Assembly: GCF_015482585.1 (NCBI RefSeq)
Contig: NZ_CP049742.1
Location: 1,136,501-1,200,500 of the forward strand
Direction of reading: 5' to 3'
Length of the DNA: 64,000 nucleotides
Origin: Mangrovibacillus cuniculi
GTDB taxonomy: Bacteria > Bacillota > Bacilli > Bacillales > R1DC41
Made by a program: the position numbers and the translations under genes. Position 1 is the stretch's first letter. Every line of letters starts with the position of its first letter. Shown piece by piece: positions 52,802 to 62,269 of the stretch. Under the pieces are notes generated by a model. That model worked only from the letters and a program-made list of their open reading frames with translations. It ran no database searches and had not been told where the DNA came from.

Positions 52802-54480
52802 TCAAAGTTTAAATTTAGACACAGATTCTTTTAAAGAGACAGCATCATCTCTTAAAGTTGCCGTTTCTTGATGAATATTATGAACATATTGCGCTGATTG
52901 TTCTGTGGAAGCTGAAATTTGTTCCATTCCTGCTGCTGTCTCCTCTGCAATAGCTGCCAAATTTTCAATAGCTGCATTTACTTCCTTCGTTTCGTCTAAA
53001 ATTGCATATAGCTTACTAGACATGATATCTATTGCGTTTGTCACCACGTTTACTTCTTCTGACATCCCAGCAAACTGTTGATCCATTAAACTCATTTTGT
53101 GTGTTCCTTCTTTAACTACTACATACCCTTTTTTCAAAGTGGTGGAAACTCCGTGAGAGCTCTGCTGAATCGCCATGACAATAGAAGAAATATCAACCAC
53201 AGAAGCAGAAACTTGCTCCGCTAATTTTCTTACCTCATTGGCTACAACTGCAAAACCTTTACCATGCTCTCCTGCTCTTGCTGCTTCAATGGAAGCATTC
53301 AACGCAAGTAGGTTTGTTTGCTCAGCAATATCTTGAATGACATGCGTCAACCTAGTAATATCCTTCGTTTTTCGTTCTAACCCCTCTACTTCCCTTTGTG
53401 CATCAGACATTTGAGTTGCAACTTCGCTAACAACACTAATCGTAGAGTTTAGCGTTTCTTTTGCTAAATTAGTTGCTTGCACCATTTGTTGAGCTGAATT
53501 TTTTATCCCTACTCCATCTGTTGCAGTAGTCATGATTTGGGTCGCAAAATCATTCACCTGTTCCGTTAACTTTTGTTGGTCGTTCGACTGTTGTTCTACT
53601 CCATTGGTCATTTCTTCCATGGTGCTTGCTACTTGATCTGCATTAGCTCTGATGGCGGAAGATTGTTCGAACACTAATTGAACTCTTTGTAATACATTGC
53701 TCGATGAAAGTGTAGTCTGTGAAACAATAGTACGCAAACTATCCGTCATACTGTTAAGCTGTTCAACCATTTGACCTACTTCATCCCTAGATTGAATTTT
53801 TAACGGTTCACTCGGTAGTTCTCCATTTGCAATTACATTCAATCTACTTTTAATAATCTTAATGGGACTAACGATACGGTTAGACAGCACAAGTGCACCT
53901 ATGAATGTAAAAGTAAGAGCGATTAACGTGATAATGATACTTGTTTGAATTCCTGCCTGAGCACTTTTCGTTGTTTGCTCTGACAGTGTTGTCATTTCAC
54001 TTTTCCTGCTGGTTGCTCGCTCCTTAAATCCTTCTTCAATTTGCACTGCAAGCGGTTGCACTTCTGTTAATAAATTTGTTTGAGCTTGTTCAATGTTACC
54101 GAAATCATAAGGAGAAAAGACTTTTTTTGGACAGCATCTCGAAATGCCGTTGTAAGAGCTATTAATCTAGTTAACTCTTCACTAGGATTTTTTTCTGTCA
54201 AAGTCGTTTGTAGTTTATTAGCTTGTTCTGTTAATTGCTGAAACCTTTCTTTATACACTGGATCACCATATAATATGTACGCGCGTGTGACAGAAATGCG
54301 TTCTGCAACGTTTTCTCGTAACGCTTCATCCTGTAATAATAGAGGCATATCAGACGTTAGTATTTCTTGTTGCTGTTTGCTAATGGACGAAAAAGTCCAA
54401 AGCTGATAGCCCATGACACTTAGTAAAATAATAAATACCCCGATAAAGCTAGCTACCAATTTCCCCCTCAAGCTTCTCAT
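52802..54480 (-). pseudogene. Methyl-accepting chemotaxis protein, apparent single-base frameshift
   Basis: The N-terminal frame (from ATG 54480, AAGGAGATG upstream) has a membrane helix at residues 8-28 and a helical sensor domain. The second frame continues the sensor, then a second membrane helix, a HAMP domain ([16 protein letters not shown]) and the signalling domain with hairpin tip [19 protein letters not shown]. Adding one base in the T7 run at 54122-54128 (A7 on the coding strand) joins them into 559 aa, normal for a receptor. The sensed signal is unknown. It may be intact if the indel is a sequencing error. Confidence 0.85.
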
Positions 54481-54683
54481 GCCTTCATCTCCTTGTGATT
54501 GAATCTTTCAATCTAATCTCTATATCTTTCTTCCTAGTTAGATATTAGCATAATTTGTAGAAAAATTGGATAAAATTTTTAACCGCTTACATTATAATTA
54601 AGGCTAAAATAAAAACTCGGAGGAATGAATATTTTATTTGCAAATGGTTATTTTTAAGAAATTAATTACTTATAATCTTTAAA

Positions 54684-54722
54684 CAAAAAACAGGAGTAGT
54701 TAAACTACGTCACCTGTTTTTT
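54684..54722. terminator. Terminator at end of the yojNO transcript
   Basis: AAACAGG / CCTGTTT with inner pairing, T's on both strands. It lies in the 480-base gap between the chemoreceptor and yojO and most likely ends transcription of yojN-yojO (minus strand). Confidence 0.7.
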
Positions 54723-54799
54723 GGTAGTTCTGTGTAGATAGTTCTACAAGTTCACTTTACATATTACTGCAGAAATAATTCTTTAACCTACTTTTGTTT

Positions 54800-54934
54800 A
54801 GGGATTGAAGCGGAAGGGGGGCGACTCCAGCGGGATCAAAGCGGTAAGGCGAGACCCCACAGGAGCGTTTTTTCAGCGACGAGGAGGCTCGACACCGCCC
54901 CGCGGAACGCGTCCCCCCTGAAGCGGAAATCCCT
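54800..54934. repeat. Bacillaceae-type structured intergenic repeat element (about 135 bp)
   Basis: GC-rich, self-complementary element. AGGGATT pairs with AATCCCT at the ends; GAAGCGGAA occurs on both sides as a symmetrical internal loop; GGGGGG pairs with CCCCCC; CCAGCGGG faces CCCGCGG. The middle carries GCGACGAGGAGGCTCG. From memory, elements of this type recur between genes in many Bacillaceae genomes, so this is probably a dispersed repeat rather than a gene. A T6 interrupts the usual GGAGCG...CAGCGACGAGG part, suggesting a local insertion. Confidence 0.75.
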
Positions 54935-54957
54935 CTGCAGTCACTAAGGAATTTTTT

Positions 54958-56877
54958 TTAAATGCTCTTCAACAATAGCTTTCTGAGTAGCGGGAATAAG
55001 ACATCTGGCAGTTCGTTTACATCTTGGACGAAAAGACTAAAGCGACCGTACATGTTTTGGATTACTTGCTTTTGGGAGTCTGCAATTGGCTCCGTAGATA
55101 AGAAGACATTCATGACTTCTATTCCATTTTTCCTTGCATGCAAAATGGCTTCATGAGTATCTACTATACCGTTTTGATGGTAATCTGTTGCGGCAGGCTC
55201 TCCATCTGAAAATACAAGTAGAAACTTTTGCGATTCCGATCTTTTCTTTAAGCTTTCCGTTAGATAACGAATAGCAAACCCGTCCCGGTTATCTTCTTCT
55301 GGCTCTAACTGCATGATTTCTGGACCTGTTGATTTTTTCATGGAAGTTTGGAAGGATACTACTTGTTTAAAATAATTTGGTTGATACTCTTTCGTAGCAT
55401 CATTCGTATCTTCCCAAAATCCGTGAATGTCATGAGGAACTCTTACCGACTTAAGTGCTTCGTGGAAAAGAGTAATCCCTTTTTTCGTTTCGTACATTTT
55501 ATCAAACATAGAAGCTGAGCAATCTACTAATAAGGAGAACACTGCATCGATTTCATGAGAAGGTTCATGTTTTTTATAAAATGGTCTAGGAACATCATCC
55601 ATCATGATATTCAAAAGTTTTTTCCCCAGTCTACCAGCTAACAAATCAGTCCGAGGTTGAATTTTCTTATGCTCTAATGTTTTTTCAATCATTTGCTGGA
55701 GCTTCTTTTGATATGTCGTAATATCGGACTTTAATTGTTGGTATTTTTTTGTTTGCTCGTAATTCGCAGGAGTAGGAAAGGTAACTTTTGGAACGGCAAA
55801 ACGATTGTCTTTTCCATACGGTTCTGTCTTACCACCTGATTTATCTTCATTCTCTCTCTCTAGAGATTGCAACTTATTATAGTCATTTTGTTTTGATTTA
55901 GATGACTTCCCTTGCACCATCCCCAAAGCTTGGTCCCCATCATCACCTTCTCTGGCTGCATTACCAAGCATTTTAGAAGAAACACCTTGATCCATGTTAA
56001 ACTGAAGAAACGCTTCTTGCTTTTGATCTTTTGTCTCTCTATGCCACATTTTCATTTCTTCTTCAAATGTATCCGCTTCTTCATTCGCTTCATCTGTTTG
56101 ATCATTGTTTGCTAATTTATCTTGTCTTTTTAAGTCTTCAAAACTAATCCCTAATTCATCTACTGTATAAACTTTTTCTGGTAAATGAAAATACTCATTT
56201 AGCATATCTTTCTCTATTATTTCATCTAATGTTTCAATCATCTCTAAGACTATATTACTTACTTGCTTTGTGTTCCTCGCCTCTACCATCGAGAACATGG
56301 ATCGTTGCAAAAAAGGTATCAGCATTTTTATTTGTTCTGGGAAAGCCGGAATAGGAGTATTCGGACGATCCGCTTGTACAAGCAAATATAAGGTATTAAA
56401 CAATGCATCCGTGTGAACACTTTTTACAACATTTGTTTTTTGCTGCGTTGCGAAATAATCCCATAAAATATTGTTTCTTGCTTCAAAAGAACGTTTTGTC
56501 CCTTTTCTTTCTTTTTTCACTATCTCCTGAATCCGTAAGTCTTCTCCTAAAACAAATAACTGTTTTCCTAAACTCACTAGTCGATTCTTCTTTAACTTTT
56601 TAATAAAAGAAACTACTTCCGATTGGTCACTATATCTTGCGTTACCATATGCTCGTAGAAAAACATCACTTTTTAAACCTAGTTTAATTAATTCTTCCGA
56701 TCGGTGGTCCCAAAAGTGACTTACAAAAACTATCTTTTGCTTTCGATCTAGATACGAAGAAACTGCAAATTCAATATCGTATTCTGCGTCTTTCATAAAT
56801 GTTTTTACCAAATCCGCTAGCTCCATCCATAACCTAGAGTCTACCTTTTGATCATTAAATTCTATAAATCTTTCCAA
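54958..56877 (-). CDS. yojO: VWA-domain protein YojO (NorD/CobT-like)
   Basis: A 639-aa cytoplasmic protein. The acidic middle (about 260-340) precedes a C-terminal von Willebrand A domain with the MIDAS motif LVDCSASMFDK near residue 450, and LLVFSDGEPAATDY near residue 560. It pairs with the MoxR-type ATPase encoded 12 bases upstream, like NorQ-NorD or CobS-CobT, which insert metals or activate enzymes. TTG 56877 follows GAGG at 9 bases. Its enzyme target is unknown. Confidence 0.88.
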   Translation of the reverse strand: MERFIEFNDQKVDSRLWMELADLVKTFMKDAEYDIEFAVSSYLDRKQKIVFVSHFWDHRSEELIKLGLKSDVFLRAYGNARYSDQSEVVSFIKKLKKNRLVSLGKQLFVLGEDLRIQEIVKKERKGTKRSFEARNNILWDYFATQQKTNVVKSVHTDALFNTLYLLVQADRPNTPIPAFPEQIKMLIPFLQRSMFSMVEARNTKQVSNIVLEMIETLDEIIEKDMLNEYFHLPEKVYTVDELGISFEDLKRQDKLANNDQTDEANEEADTFEEEMKMWHRETKDQKQEAFLQFNMDQGVSSKMLGNAAREGDDGDQALGMVQGKSSKSKQNDYNKLQSLERENEDKSGGKTEPYGKDNRFAVPKVTFPTPANYEQTKKYQQLKSDITTYQKKLQQMIEKTLEHKKIQPRTDLLAGRLGKKLLNIMMDDVPRPFYKKHEPSHEIDAVFSLLVDCSASMFDKMYETKKGITLFHEALKSVRVPHDIHGFWEDTNDATKEYQPNYFKQVVSFQTSMKKSTGPEIMQLEPEEDNRDGFAIRYLTESLKKRSESQKFLLVFSDGEPAATDYHQNGIVDTHEAILHARKNGIEVMNVFLSTEPIADSQKQVIQNMYGRFSLFVQDVNELPDVLFPLLRKLLLKSI

Positions 56878-56889
56878 TTTATGTCACCT

Positions 56890-57759
56890 CTATCCGAAAA
56901 TAGTTTCTGCAATGTTTCGAATAGCTGCTTTCTCTCGTTCATCTTCTACTTTATCAATAATTCCACGCTGAATGGCTCTCATTGGAGGCATAAATACTGC
57001 TAAGTCACATGTATCAATTAGCGCTCGAACAGAAGCAGCTTCTTCAGGAATCTGACCATTTCTCACTTGCGTTACTAGATCTTCTGACAATTGAACAAAT
57101 GATTTAATTAAGTCTCCATCACTTAAAGAACTTTGTGACTTTAGGACACCTTCTAAAATACTACCTTGAATGTACGGAACATCTATTACAATAAATCGAT
57201 TTTTTAATGCCTCATTAAGTGGAACAGTACCCACGTATCCTTCATTAATTGCAGCAATAACTGTAAAGCCTTCTGCTGCTTTTATCACTTCACCAGTAAA
57301 TGGATTAGTGATTGTACGTCTGTAATCCAGTACCCCATTCAAAATGGGTAGAGTTTCCGGTTTTGCCATATTAATCTCATCGATATATAGTAAGTGTCCA
57401 TTTTTCATCGCTTGAATAACTGGTCCCTCAACAAATTGAATAGTGGTATTACCCTCTTTTTCTACTAACGTTTTAAATCCTAGAAGTGCTTCTGCATCTA
57501 AATCAACGGAACAATTAATAGAGTGCATTGGCTGTCCAACTTCCGCTGACAACGATTCCGCGAGCTTTGTTTTACCAGCTCCAGTAGGTCCCTTCAGTAA
57601 TACATTTTTATGTAGGACAAGAGAAGTTAAAGCATCTGGTAAAATATGTTCATCTGGTGAAGAATAACCAGGTTTCCCTATTAATTGTAGATTTTTATCG
57701 TTTACAAATTTTTCTTTTCTTTTTAAGATTAGTTCCTTAACATTGTTAGGTATATTCAT
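56890..57759 (-). CDS. yojN: MoxR-type AAA ATPase YojN (NorQ/CobS-like)
   Basis: A 289-aa AAA+ ATPase. Walker A is [16 protein letters not shown] near residue 50, Walker B is [16 protein letters not shown] near residue 115, and the sensor region ends [14 protein letters not shown] near residue 170. It would act as a remodelling motor for the VWA protein YojO. ATG 57759 is the likely start (weak AAAGTGAG); the frame stays open a little further. It is first in a two-gene operon. Confidence 0.9.
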   Translation of the reverse strand: MNIPNNVKELILKRKEKFVNDKNLQLIGKPGYSSPDEHILPDALTSLVLHKNVLLKGPTGAGKTKLAESLSAEVGQPMHSINCSVDLDAEALLGFKTLVEKEGNTTIQFVEGPVIQAMKNGHLLYIDEINMAKPETLPILNGVLDYRRTITNPFTGEVIKAAEGFTVIAAINEGYVGTVPLNEALKNRFIVIDVPYIQGSILEGVLKSQSSLSDGDLIKSFVQLSEDLVTQVRNGQIPEEAASVRALIDTCDLAVFMPPMRAIQRGIIDKVEDEREKAAIRNIAETIFG

Positions 57760-57869
57760 TGTTGTACACTCACTTTCTAATTTAAAATTCGCTTTACCAT
57801 TGTACCGAATAAACAAGAAGAATAAAAGGAAACGAATTTTCTAATGCATTTTATATTCTTTTGAATACT

Positions 57870-57903
57870 AAAAAGGCGCATCTTTTTAAGTATGCACCTT
57901 TTT
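57870..57903 (-). terminator. Terminator of rok
   Basis: AAAAAGGCGCAT / ATGCACCTTTTT, 12 bp with one mismatch, T's on the minus strand. Confidence 0.8.
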
Positions 57904-57917
57904 ACAATATTTTCGTT

Positions 57918-58487
57918 TTAATCTTCTTCCACGACAGGAACAGCCGCTCCTTCAACTGTTACCCAACCGTACATACCACGATCTAATTTTTGGATTTGAG
58001 GGTATTTTGACATTAATAAGTTCATGAACGCTGTCATATTGGCAATTTCCCATCCTGTTCGCTCTTCAGCTGCACGTCTTAGAGCTGCACCACGAATAGA
58101 TTCTTTTTCTTCTTGTAAGATATCAACCACTGCTTGGCGTAATTCTTTCGTTTTCGTACGTTGACGCACAGGTTCATCTTTTTTCTTTTTGGCTGCTTTT
58201 TTTGTCGTTGTTTTAGAAGCTTTTTTTGGCTCTTCGCTCTTTTTTTCTATAGGCTCAGATAAAACTGTAAGAGATTCTTCCACAGGGAAAGGTGTTACCT
58301 CAACCTTAGATGGTCTCTCCACAGCTTTTTCATCTACTGTCGGTTGATTCACTAAATCTCTAGCATCTAATTCACGTAAACGTTCAAAGATTGCTTCACG
58401 TTCTTGTCTGAATTCACGGATAATGCGTTCTTCGGAGTCAGCTAATTGTTCTAATCGTACTTTTAATGCTGTTCTTTCTGTAAACAT
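57918..58487 (-). CDS. rok: Rok, nucleoid-associated repressor of comK
   Basis: A 189-aa protein. The N-terminal oligomerisation coiled coil is MFTERTALKVRLEQLADSEE...RELDARD; a Lys-rich, disordered linker (KKASKTTTKKAAKKKKDE) occupies about residues 85-105; the C-terminal winged helix contains RGAALRRAAEE and NMTAFMNLLMSKYPQI. This matches B. subtilis Rok, which binds A+T-rich DNA, silences foreign genes and represses comK. AGGAGGTAAGG lies before the ATG. Confidence 0.92.
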   Translation of the reverse strand: MFTERTALKVRLEQLADSEERIIREFRQEREAIFERLRELDARDLVNQPTVDEKAVERPSKVEVTPFPVEESLTVLSEPIEKKSEEPKKASKTTTKKAAKKKKDEPVRQRTKTKELRQAVVDILQEEKESIRGAALRRAAEERTGWEIANMTAFMNLLMSKYPQIQKLDRGMYGWVTVEGAAVPVVEED

Positions 58488-58508
58488 TTCCTTACCTCCT
58501 GTACCCTA

Positions 58509-58712
58509 TTAATCTTCCTTGAAATACTCTTTATAGTAGCCGCCAACTTTACCGAAATTGTCTACAATAAAGTAAAATTCTTCTGTCTCGTTTTTGACTT
58601 CGTAGACTTTACCTTCCGTTAATACGTTATTAACGACAAACTTTGAAGCATTCGTATGTACACATGTAATGGTTTTAATTGTCGGGCTATCAAGCCAATC
58701 TAAATGTAACAT
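58509..58712 (-). CDS. Small protein, DUF6501-like
   Basis: A 67-aa soluble protein MLHLDWLDSPTIKTITCVHT..., with TEGKVYEVKNETEEFYFIVDNFGKVGGYYKEYF resembling small Bacillus proteins grouped as DUF6501. It has no catalytic motif. AAAGGAGGA precedes the ATG. It ends 21 bases upstream of rok on the same strand and may be co-transcribed with it. Confidence 0.72.
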   Translation of the reverse strand: MLHLDWLDSPTIKTITCVHTNASKFVVNNVLTEGKVYEVKNETEEFYFIVDNFGKVGGYYKEYFKED

Positions 58713-58825
58713 AAGGTCCTCCTTTTATATCATAAAGTTAGTATAATTCATAACAACTTTCCTAACAATCATTAAATTAATATACATCACTATTATATTT
58801 TTTATTATCAGTAATAAATTACAAA

Positions 58826-59872
58826 TTATTCAAACGGAAATTCTAATAATGTATCTATATTCCCTATAAACGCTTTAAATGGAACATTATTTCCGGAGAT
58901 CCAATCTTTTAAAGATACATAAAAGGGTAAAGGTTGATTCCCTACTCCACCTAAGACAGTTAGGTTTAACGGGTTATATACCACTGAATGTATGGTTCCT
59001 GACCAATTCTTATAATCCGTTTTAAAAATACCAGTACTTTTACTTTGAAGAAAATTATATAAATCTTTTTCCGTTACAGAACTGTTTAACCATTGATGCA
59101 TTTTTTTTAGTCTTTCTTCTGATTCTACCGTGTGATACCTATTTTCTTTTAGCATCTCTGTTTTTCTAAAATGATTGGAACAAGCTAATTCGTTCCCAAA
59201 ATGGGTAGATGTACCCCTTGGAGAGGCTTCCACGATAGCCCCGTTACCACCTTTGTCTAGAAGAGAGTAATTGAAACTATGTCGATGAGGTATTTCTTCT
59301 AACAGAGCAACAGCTTCTTCTGTGGTGTGACATCTTTCCAGTACCATCCTAGCAATAGTAGAACAAATAAACCCAGTACCAGCTTTCTTACGGTGAATAA
59401 AGTGAAATCCTATTGTCAGACCTTTTTCATTCATTCCATCAATTCTTCCTATTCCTCTCCCCGAGAAACCAATAGTAGCTAGTCCCCCTATGGGCTGCGT
59501 AAGAAGAAACCTGCCTTCATATGTCTTGGGGTGATAATCATAGTTTCTAGCATACAATCCATTTATCATTAGTGCTGAACAGCCAGAGCGTAGCCAATCT
59601 TGTTGAAATCCCGAATACTCATGAACACAATCTTCTAATTTCCATTGTAACCCATCAGCAAACCCTTCTAATTCTTCCCACAAACCGGGTGATAGCCTCT
59701 GGTAATGCTCATAAACTTCTTTCATTGAGATTCGGTAATGGCGTAAACTGGTTTTTCTACGTTTCAGATGATTATGGTATAACTTTGATTCTCTAAGCTT
59801 CTCACCTGCTTCTTGCCCAATTGTGTAATAAGTTCCTCTAGACTGTATGATTTCTACTCTAATTGATTTCAT
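58826..59872 (-). CDS. C45 family peptidase / acyl-CoA:6-APA acyltransferase-like Ntn hydrolase
   Basis: A 348-aa protein of the C45 (isopenicillin N acyltransferase-like) family. The nucleophile is in RSGCSALMINGLYARNYDYHP near residue 96 (Cys, with the Ntn-type strand after it), followed by GMNEKGLTIGFHF and NYSLLDKGGNGAIVEASP. Family members are made as proenzymes that cut before this Cys, then cleave or transfer amide bonds. The substrate is unknown. It is last in a three-gene operon. Confidence 0.87.
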   Translation of the reverse strand: MKSIRVEIIQSRGTYYTIGQEAGEKLRESKLYHNHLKRRKTSLRHYRISMKEVYEHYQRLSPGLWEELEGFADGLQWKLEDCVHEYSGFQQDWLRSGCSALMINGLYARNYDYHPKTYEGRFLLTQPIGGLATIGFSGRGIGRIDGMNEKGLTIGFHFIHRKKAGTGFICSTIARMVLERCHTTEEAVALLEEIPHRHSFNYSLLDKGGNGAIVEASPRGTSTHFGNELACSNHFRKTEMLKENRYHTVESEERLKKMHQWLNSSVTEKDLYNFLQSKSTGIFKTDYKNWSGTIHSVVYNPLNLTVLGGVGNQPLPFYVSLKDWISGNNVPFKAFIGNIDTLLEFPFE

Positions 59873-59904
59873 TTATATCTCCTAGAAGATTATTTAACTT
59901 TTTT

Positions 59905-60684
59905 CTAATCTTTTATGTTCTGTAAGTCCTGAAGTTTTTTTTCTAATCTACGTATATAACTATCTGATAATTGATAATTTATAGCACCTCTTACAATTTC
60001 ACTTGAGTAATGATTAGGTGGTAAGGATTCCTCTACCTTTGAAATAACAAGGAATGTCAAAGCCCATAGTAACCGTTCATTTACTTTTACTTGGATGATA
60101 GCAGGACGATACCAACCACCATTTACCCCTTCTCTAACATATAAATAGTCTATCGCTTCTTTCGGTACGTTATAGCAAACTCCTTCTACCTCAGACCCTT
60201 TAGACTCTACTATGTCTGCACGGCTTCCATCATGAACCATAAATGTATATCTCATATCGTATTCAGATAAGCTAGCTTTTTCTCCATTTTGAAAGTGATG
60301 AACAACATTTGCAAGTTTAAAGCGTTCGTGATCCATGCAAGATCCATAAGCAAAGTAATAATACTCATGGTTTTCTTTTAAATAATCATCAACTGCTGCA
60401 TTCCCTAGACTTACCTTTATTCCCGTTGCAACTTCTAAAATATCTTCCTGTGCAATCCAAGCTAAGTAGTCCCCATTATCGGTCTTTACGTTCACTTCCA
60501 CGGAGTGTTCTGGTCTCTCTTCCGCAATGTGTAATTCACCATATACTTTTTCTACTCCATTTAAAACAATTTTGTATTGTCCATTATGATAATAACCTTC
60601 CCCAAGAATATTTGCTTGTTCGCAAAAAACGTTACTTTTTGTATCTGTAAAATAGGATTGATCTTTACCAAAAACAAATCTCAT
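59905..60684 (-). CDS. Gamma-glutamylcyclotransferase-like protein (YkqA-like)
   Basis: A 259-aa protein. Residues about 1-105 form an N-terminal domain of unknown type; the C-terminal GGCT/AIG2 domain begins YYFAYGSCMDHERF near residue 113 and has VEGVCYNVPKEAIDYLYVREGV near residue 165. This two-part layout resembles YkqA of B. subtilis. The GGCT fold releases 5-oxoproline from gamma-glutamyl amines; activity here is inferred. It abuts the AAC(3)-like gene, with GAGGTG before its ATG. Confidence 0.8.
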   Translation of the reverse strand: MRFVFGKDQSYFTDTKSNVFCEQANILGEGYYHNGQYKIVLNGVEKVYGELHIAEERPEHSVEVNVKTDNGDYLAWIAQEDILEVATGIKVSLGNAAVDDYLKENHEYYYFAYGSCMDHERFKLANVVHHFQNGEKASLSEYDMRYTFMVHDGSRADIVESKGSEVEGVCYNVPKEAIDYLYVREGVNGGWYRPAIIQVKVNERLLWALTFLVISKVEESLPPNHYSSEIVRGAINYQLSDSYIRRLEKKLQDLQNIKD

Positions 60685-61479
60685 TTATTTCACCTCTTCT
60701 TTAAACCACTTAGCTGTATATTCTACCAATGGTTTTAATTTAATTAATGTTATGTTCGCTTCTCCAATTTTCCCCTTTATTACATCTCCTGAATATGTCT
60801 TTTCAAATTCATTTCCTATAAGAGGGAAGTCTTCACTTCTTTCTTCACGAGACAGGTAGTTAACCCATTCTCTTTTACCTTTCTCATTCAATATGGCAGA
60901 ACCTTGAGTAAACAAAGGTAACTTACCAGATAATGCTTCCCCTAAATGCATTGCTGTACAAGCGTCATATCCAACCCCTACTAATGCACACCATGTGTCT
61001 TTCTCTATTATTCTTCCAAGAGGAGAGTCCAGATTAAAGCAATCATCTAAAGGATGAGTACCCATAAAGTAAGTTGCTAAAGGGCCAAGTGCAGCGAATG
61101 AACATGTTGGGTGACTACTTCTTTCTACTCCTGGGTACTGTCGAAATGTTTCAGGCACCTTTCCTATATAGGCAGTCGGTGTTATATCTTTCCTATATGC
61201 AGGCATTTCATCTCTAATGGTTTGCCACCATTCTTTTGGAACAGGAGGGTTTTTCCAAAAAGATGGATCCGAATTATTCGCGTTTTGAGCAGGCATGATA
61301 ATTGTTCCTTCGTTTGACATAACCTCTATCCATGCATCTATGTAGCTTTGTGTTCCACCAGGTATATATCCAATTGAAGAGAGCGAAGTATGAATGATAA
61401 CAGATGAACAATTATCTGGAAGCAGTTGTTTCAACACTCTTACAAGCTCGGTTTTTGTCACCATATTTTTTTGTACCAT
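60685..61479 (-). CDS. AAC(3)-family aminoglycoside N-acetyltransferase-like protein (YokD-like)
   Basis: A 264-aa protein. IIHTSLSSIGYIPGG, IIMPAQNANNSDPSFW, RSSHPTCSFAALGP and PLGRIIEKDTWCALVGVGYDACTAMHLGE are in AAC(3) order, and the His in SSHP is the usual active-site region. Chromosomal relatives such as YokD are often not resistance determinants. ATG 61479 follows GAGG at 8 bases; the longer in-frame reading lacks a site. It is first in the operon with the GGCT-like and C45 genes. Confidence 0.88.
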   Translation of the reverse strand: MVQKNMVTKTELVRVLKQLLPDNCSSVIIHTSLSSIGYIPGGTQSYIDAWIEVMSNEGTIIMPAQNANNSDPSFWKNPPVPKEWWQTIRDEMPAYRKDITPTAYIGKVPETFRQYPGVERSSHPTCSFAALGPLATYFMGTHPLDDCFNLDSPLGRIIEKDTWCALVGVGYDACTAMHLGEALSGKLPLFTQGSAILNEKGKREWVNYLSREERSEDFPLIGNEFEKTYSGDVIKGKIGEANITLIKLKPLVEYTAKWFKEEVK

Positions 61480-61711
61480 GTTCATCACCTCATGTATGTA
61501 GTTAGCTAAATAATATTTTTCCAAATAGAACATCCTTCTTAAATACTTTTGTCCATTCTACAAAAACTTGTCCATTATGACAAAGTTCTTTCTATACCGT
61601 TACATTATTCTAACAATTCAAATTATTCTGTTTTATATATATACATCTCACTCCTCACCTGTTACAATTTTACTCAAGCAAGAACAACTCACTTCAAGGA
61701 GGAACCCATCA

Positions 61712-61834
61712 ATGAAAATCATGAGTAATGAGCAACTTTTATCAGCGTATCGTGAAGCAAAAAAGAACGGTGACTTACCAGAGTGGAGAGAAGTTCTGAA
61801 GAAAGAATTAAGAATGCGTGGAATTAAACATTAA
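61712..61834 (+). CDS. Small peptide resembling sporulation checkpoint protein Sda
   Basis: A 40-aa helical-hairpin-like peptide MKIMSNEQLLSAYREAKKNG... ending RMRGIKH. The pattern SNExLLxAYxxA...L...W...L..EL..RGI resembles Sda, which binds KinA and holds back sporulation when replication is disturbed. It differs from B. subtilis Sda at many positions, and no DnaA box (TTATNCACA) is seen upstream, so the assignment is tentative. AAGGAGG lies 9 bases before the ATG. A terminator follows. Confidence 0.5.
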   Translation: MKIMSNEQLLSAYREAKKNGDLPEWREVLKKELRMRGIKH

Positions 61835-61861
61835 GAAACTTTAAATGAACCTTATATGTAT

Positions 61862-61893
61862 ATGCTATCTAGTGAATGCTAGATAGCATTTTT
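61862..61893 (+). terminator. Terminator after the Sda-like gene
   Basis: ATGCTATCTA (61862-61871) / TAGATAGCAT (61880-61889) with a T run. Confidence 0.85.
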
Positions 61894-61965
61894 ACGGTCA
61901 ATAGTATGAAAAAGCTCTCTAATAACACTGTCAATCAACACTAAATTTGTAGAAATAGTTAGCAT
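61879..61965 (-). CDS. Possible 28-aa peptide, weak
   Basis: A frame MLTISTNLVLIDSVIRELF... begins 8 bases after the end of the 41-aa frame, with GGGGG 4 bases before the ATG. Its last codons fall in the terminator stem of the Sda-like gene. No family seen; may be chance. Confidence 0.25.
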   Translation of the reverse strand: MLTISTNLVLIDSVIRELFHTIDRKNAI

Positions 61966-61973
61966 AAGTCCCC

Positions 61974-62099
61974 CTATTTGCTTGTACTTTGGTTTACTAG
62001 TGTACTCTGGATTGATTTAACATCATCTTGTGATAGTACACCAAGTTTATTTAAAAGTGTTGCGCAGCCAAGCACTTTTTTTTGAGTTCTGCTATTCAT
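61974..62099 (-). CDS. Possible 41-aa soluble peptide
   Basis: A frame MNSRTQKKVLGCATLLNKLG... ending STLVNQSTSK, with AAAGGAGTG 7-8 bases before the ATG, a strong ribosome site. It is amphipathic and basic at the start, with no signal peptide. No family recognised. It lies in an otherwise gene-poor 440-base gap between the Sda-like gene and odhB. Confidence 0.5.
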   Translation of the reverse strand: MNSRTQKKVLGCATLLNKLGVLSQDDVKSIQSTLVNQSTSK

Positions 62100-62234
62100 A
62101 TAGATCACTCCTTTTTATATAAATATGCATATAACTTAAAATGTTTCTTTAGGGAAACAAAATAGTTGTTTGTCTATATGGCAACTCATCAATCAATAGT
62201 ATCAATGTATCTTTATCTTCATTCAAAGGGCAGG

Positions 62235-62269
62235 AAAAAGCCGTTAGATCTGACATCTAACGGCTTTTT
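62235..62269. terminator. Terminator of odhAB
   Basis: A 15-bp perfect stem AAAAAGCCGTTAGAT / ATCTAACGGCTTTTT with a 5-base loop. Confidence 0.92.

Noticed and set aside
60685-61479. Aminoglycoside resistance gene of clinical type
   Set aside because: AAC(3)-like chromosomal proteins of Bacillus (YokD type) are common and often do not give resistance; no mobile context is present.
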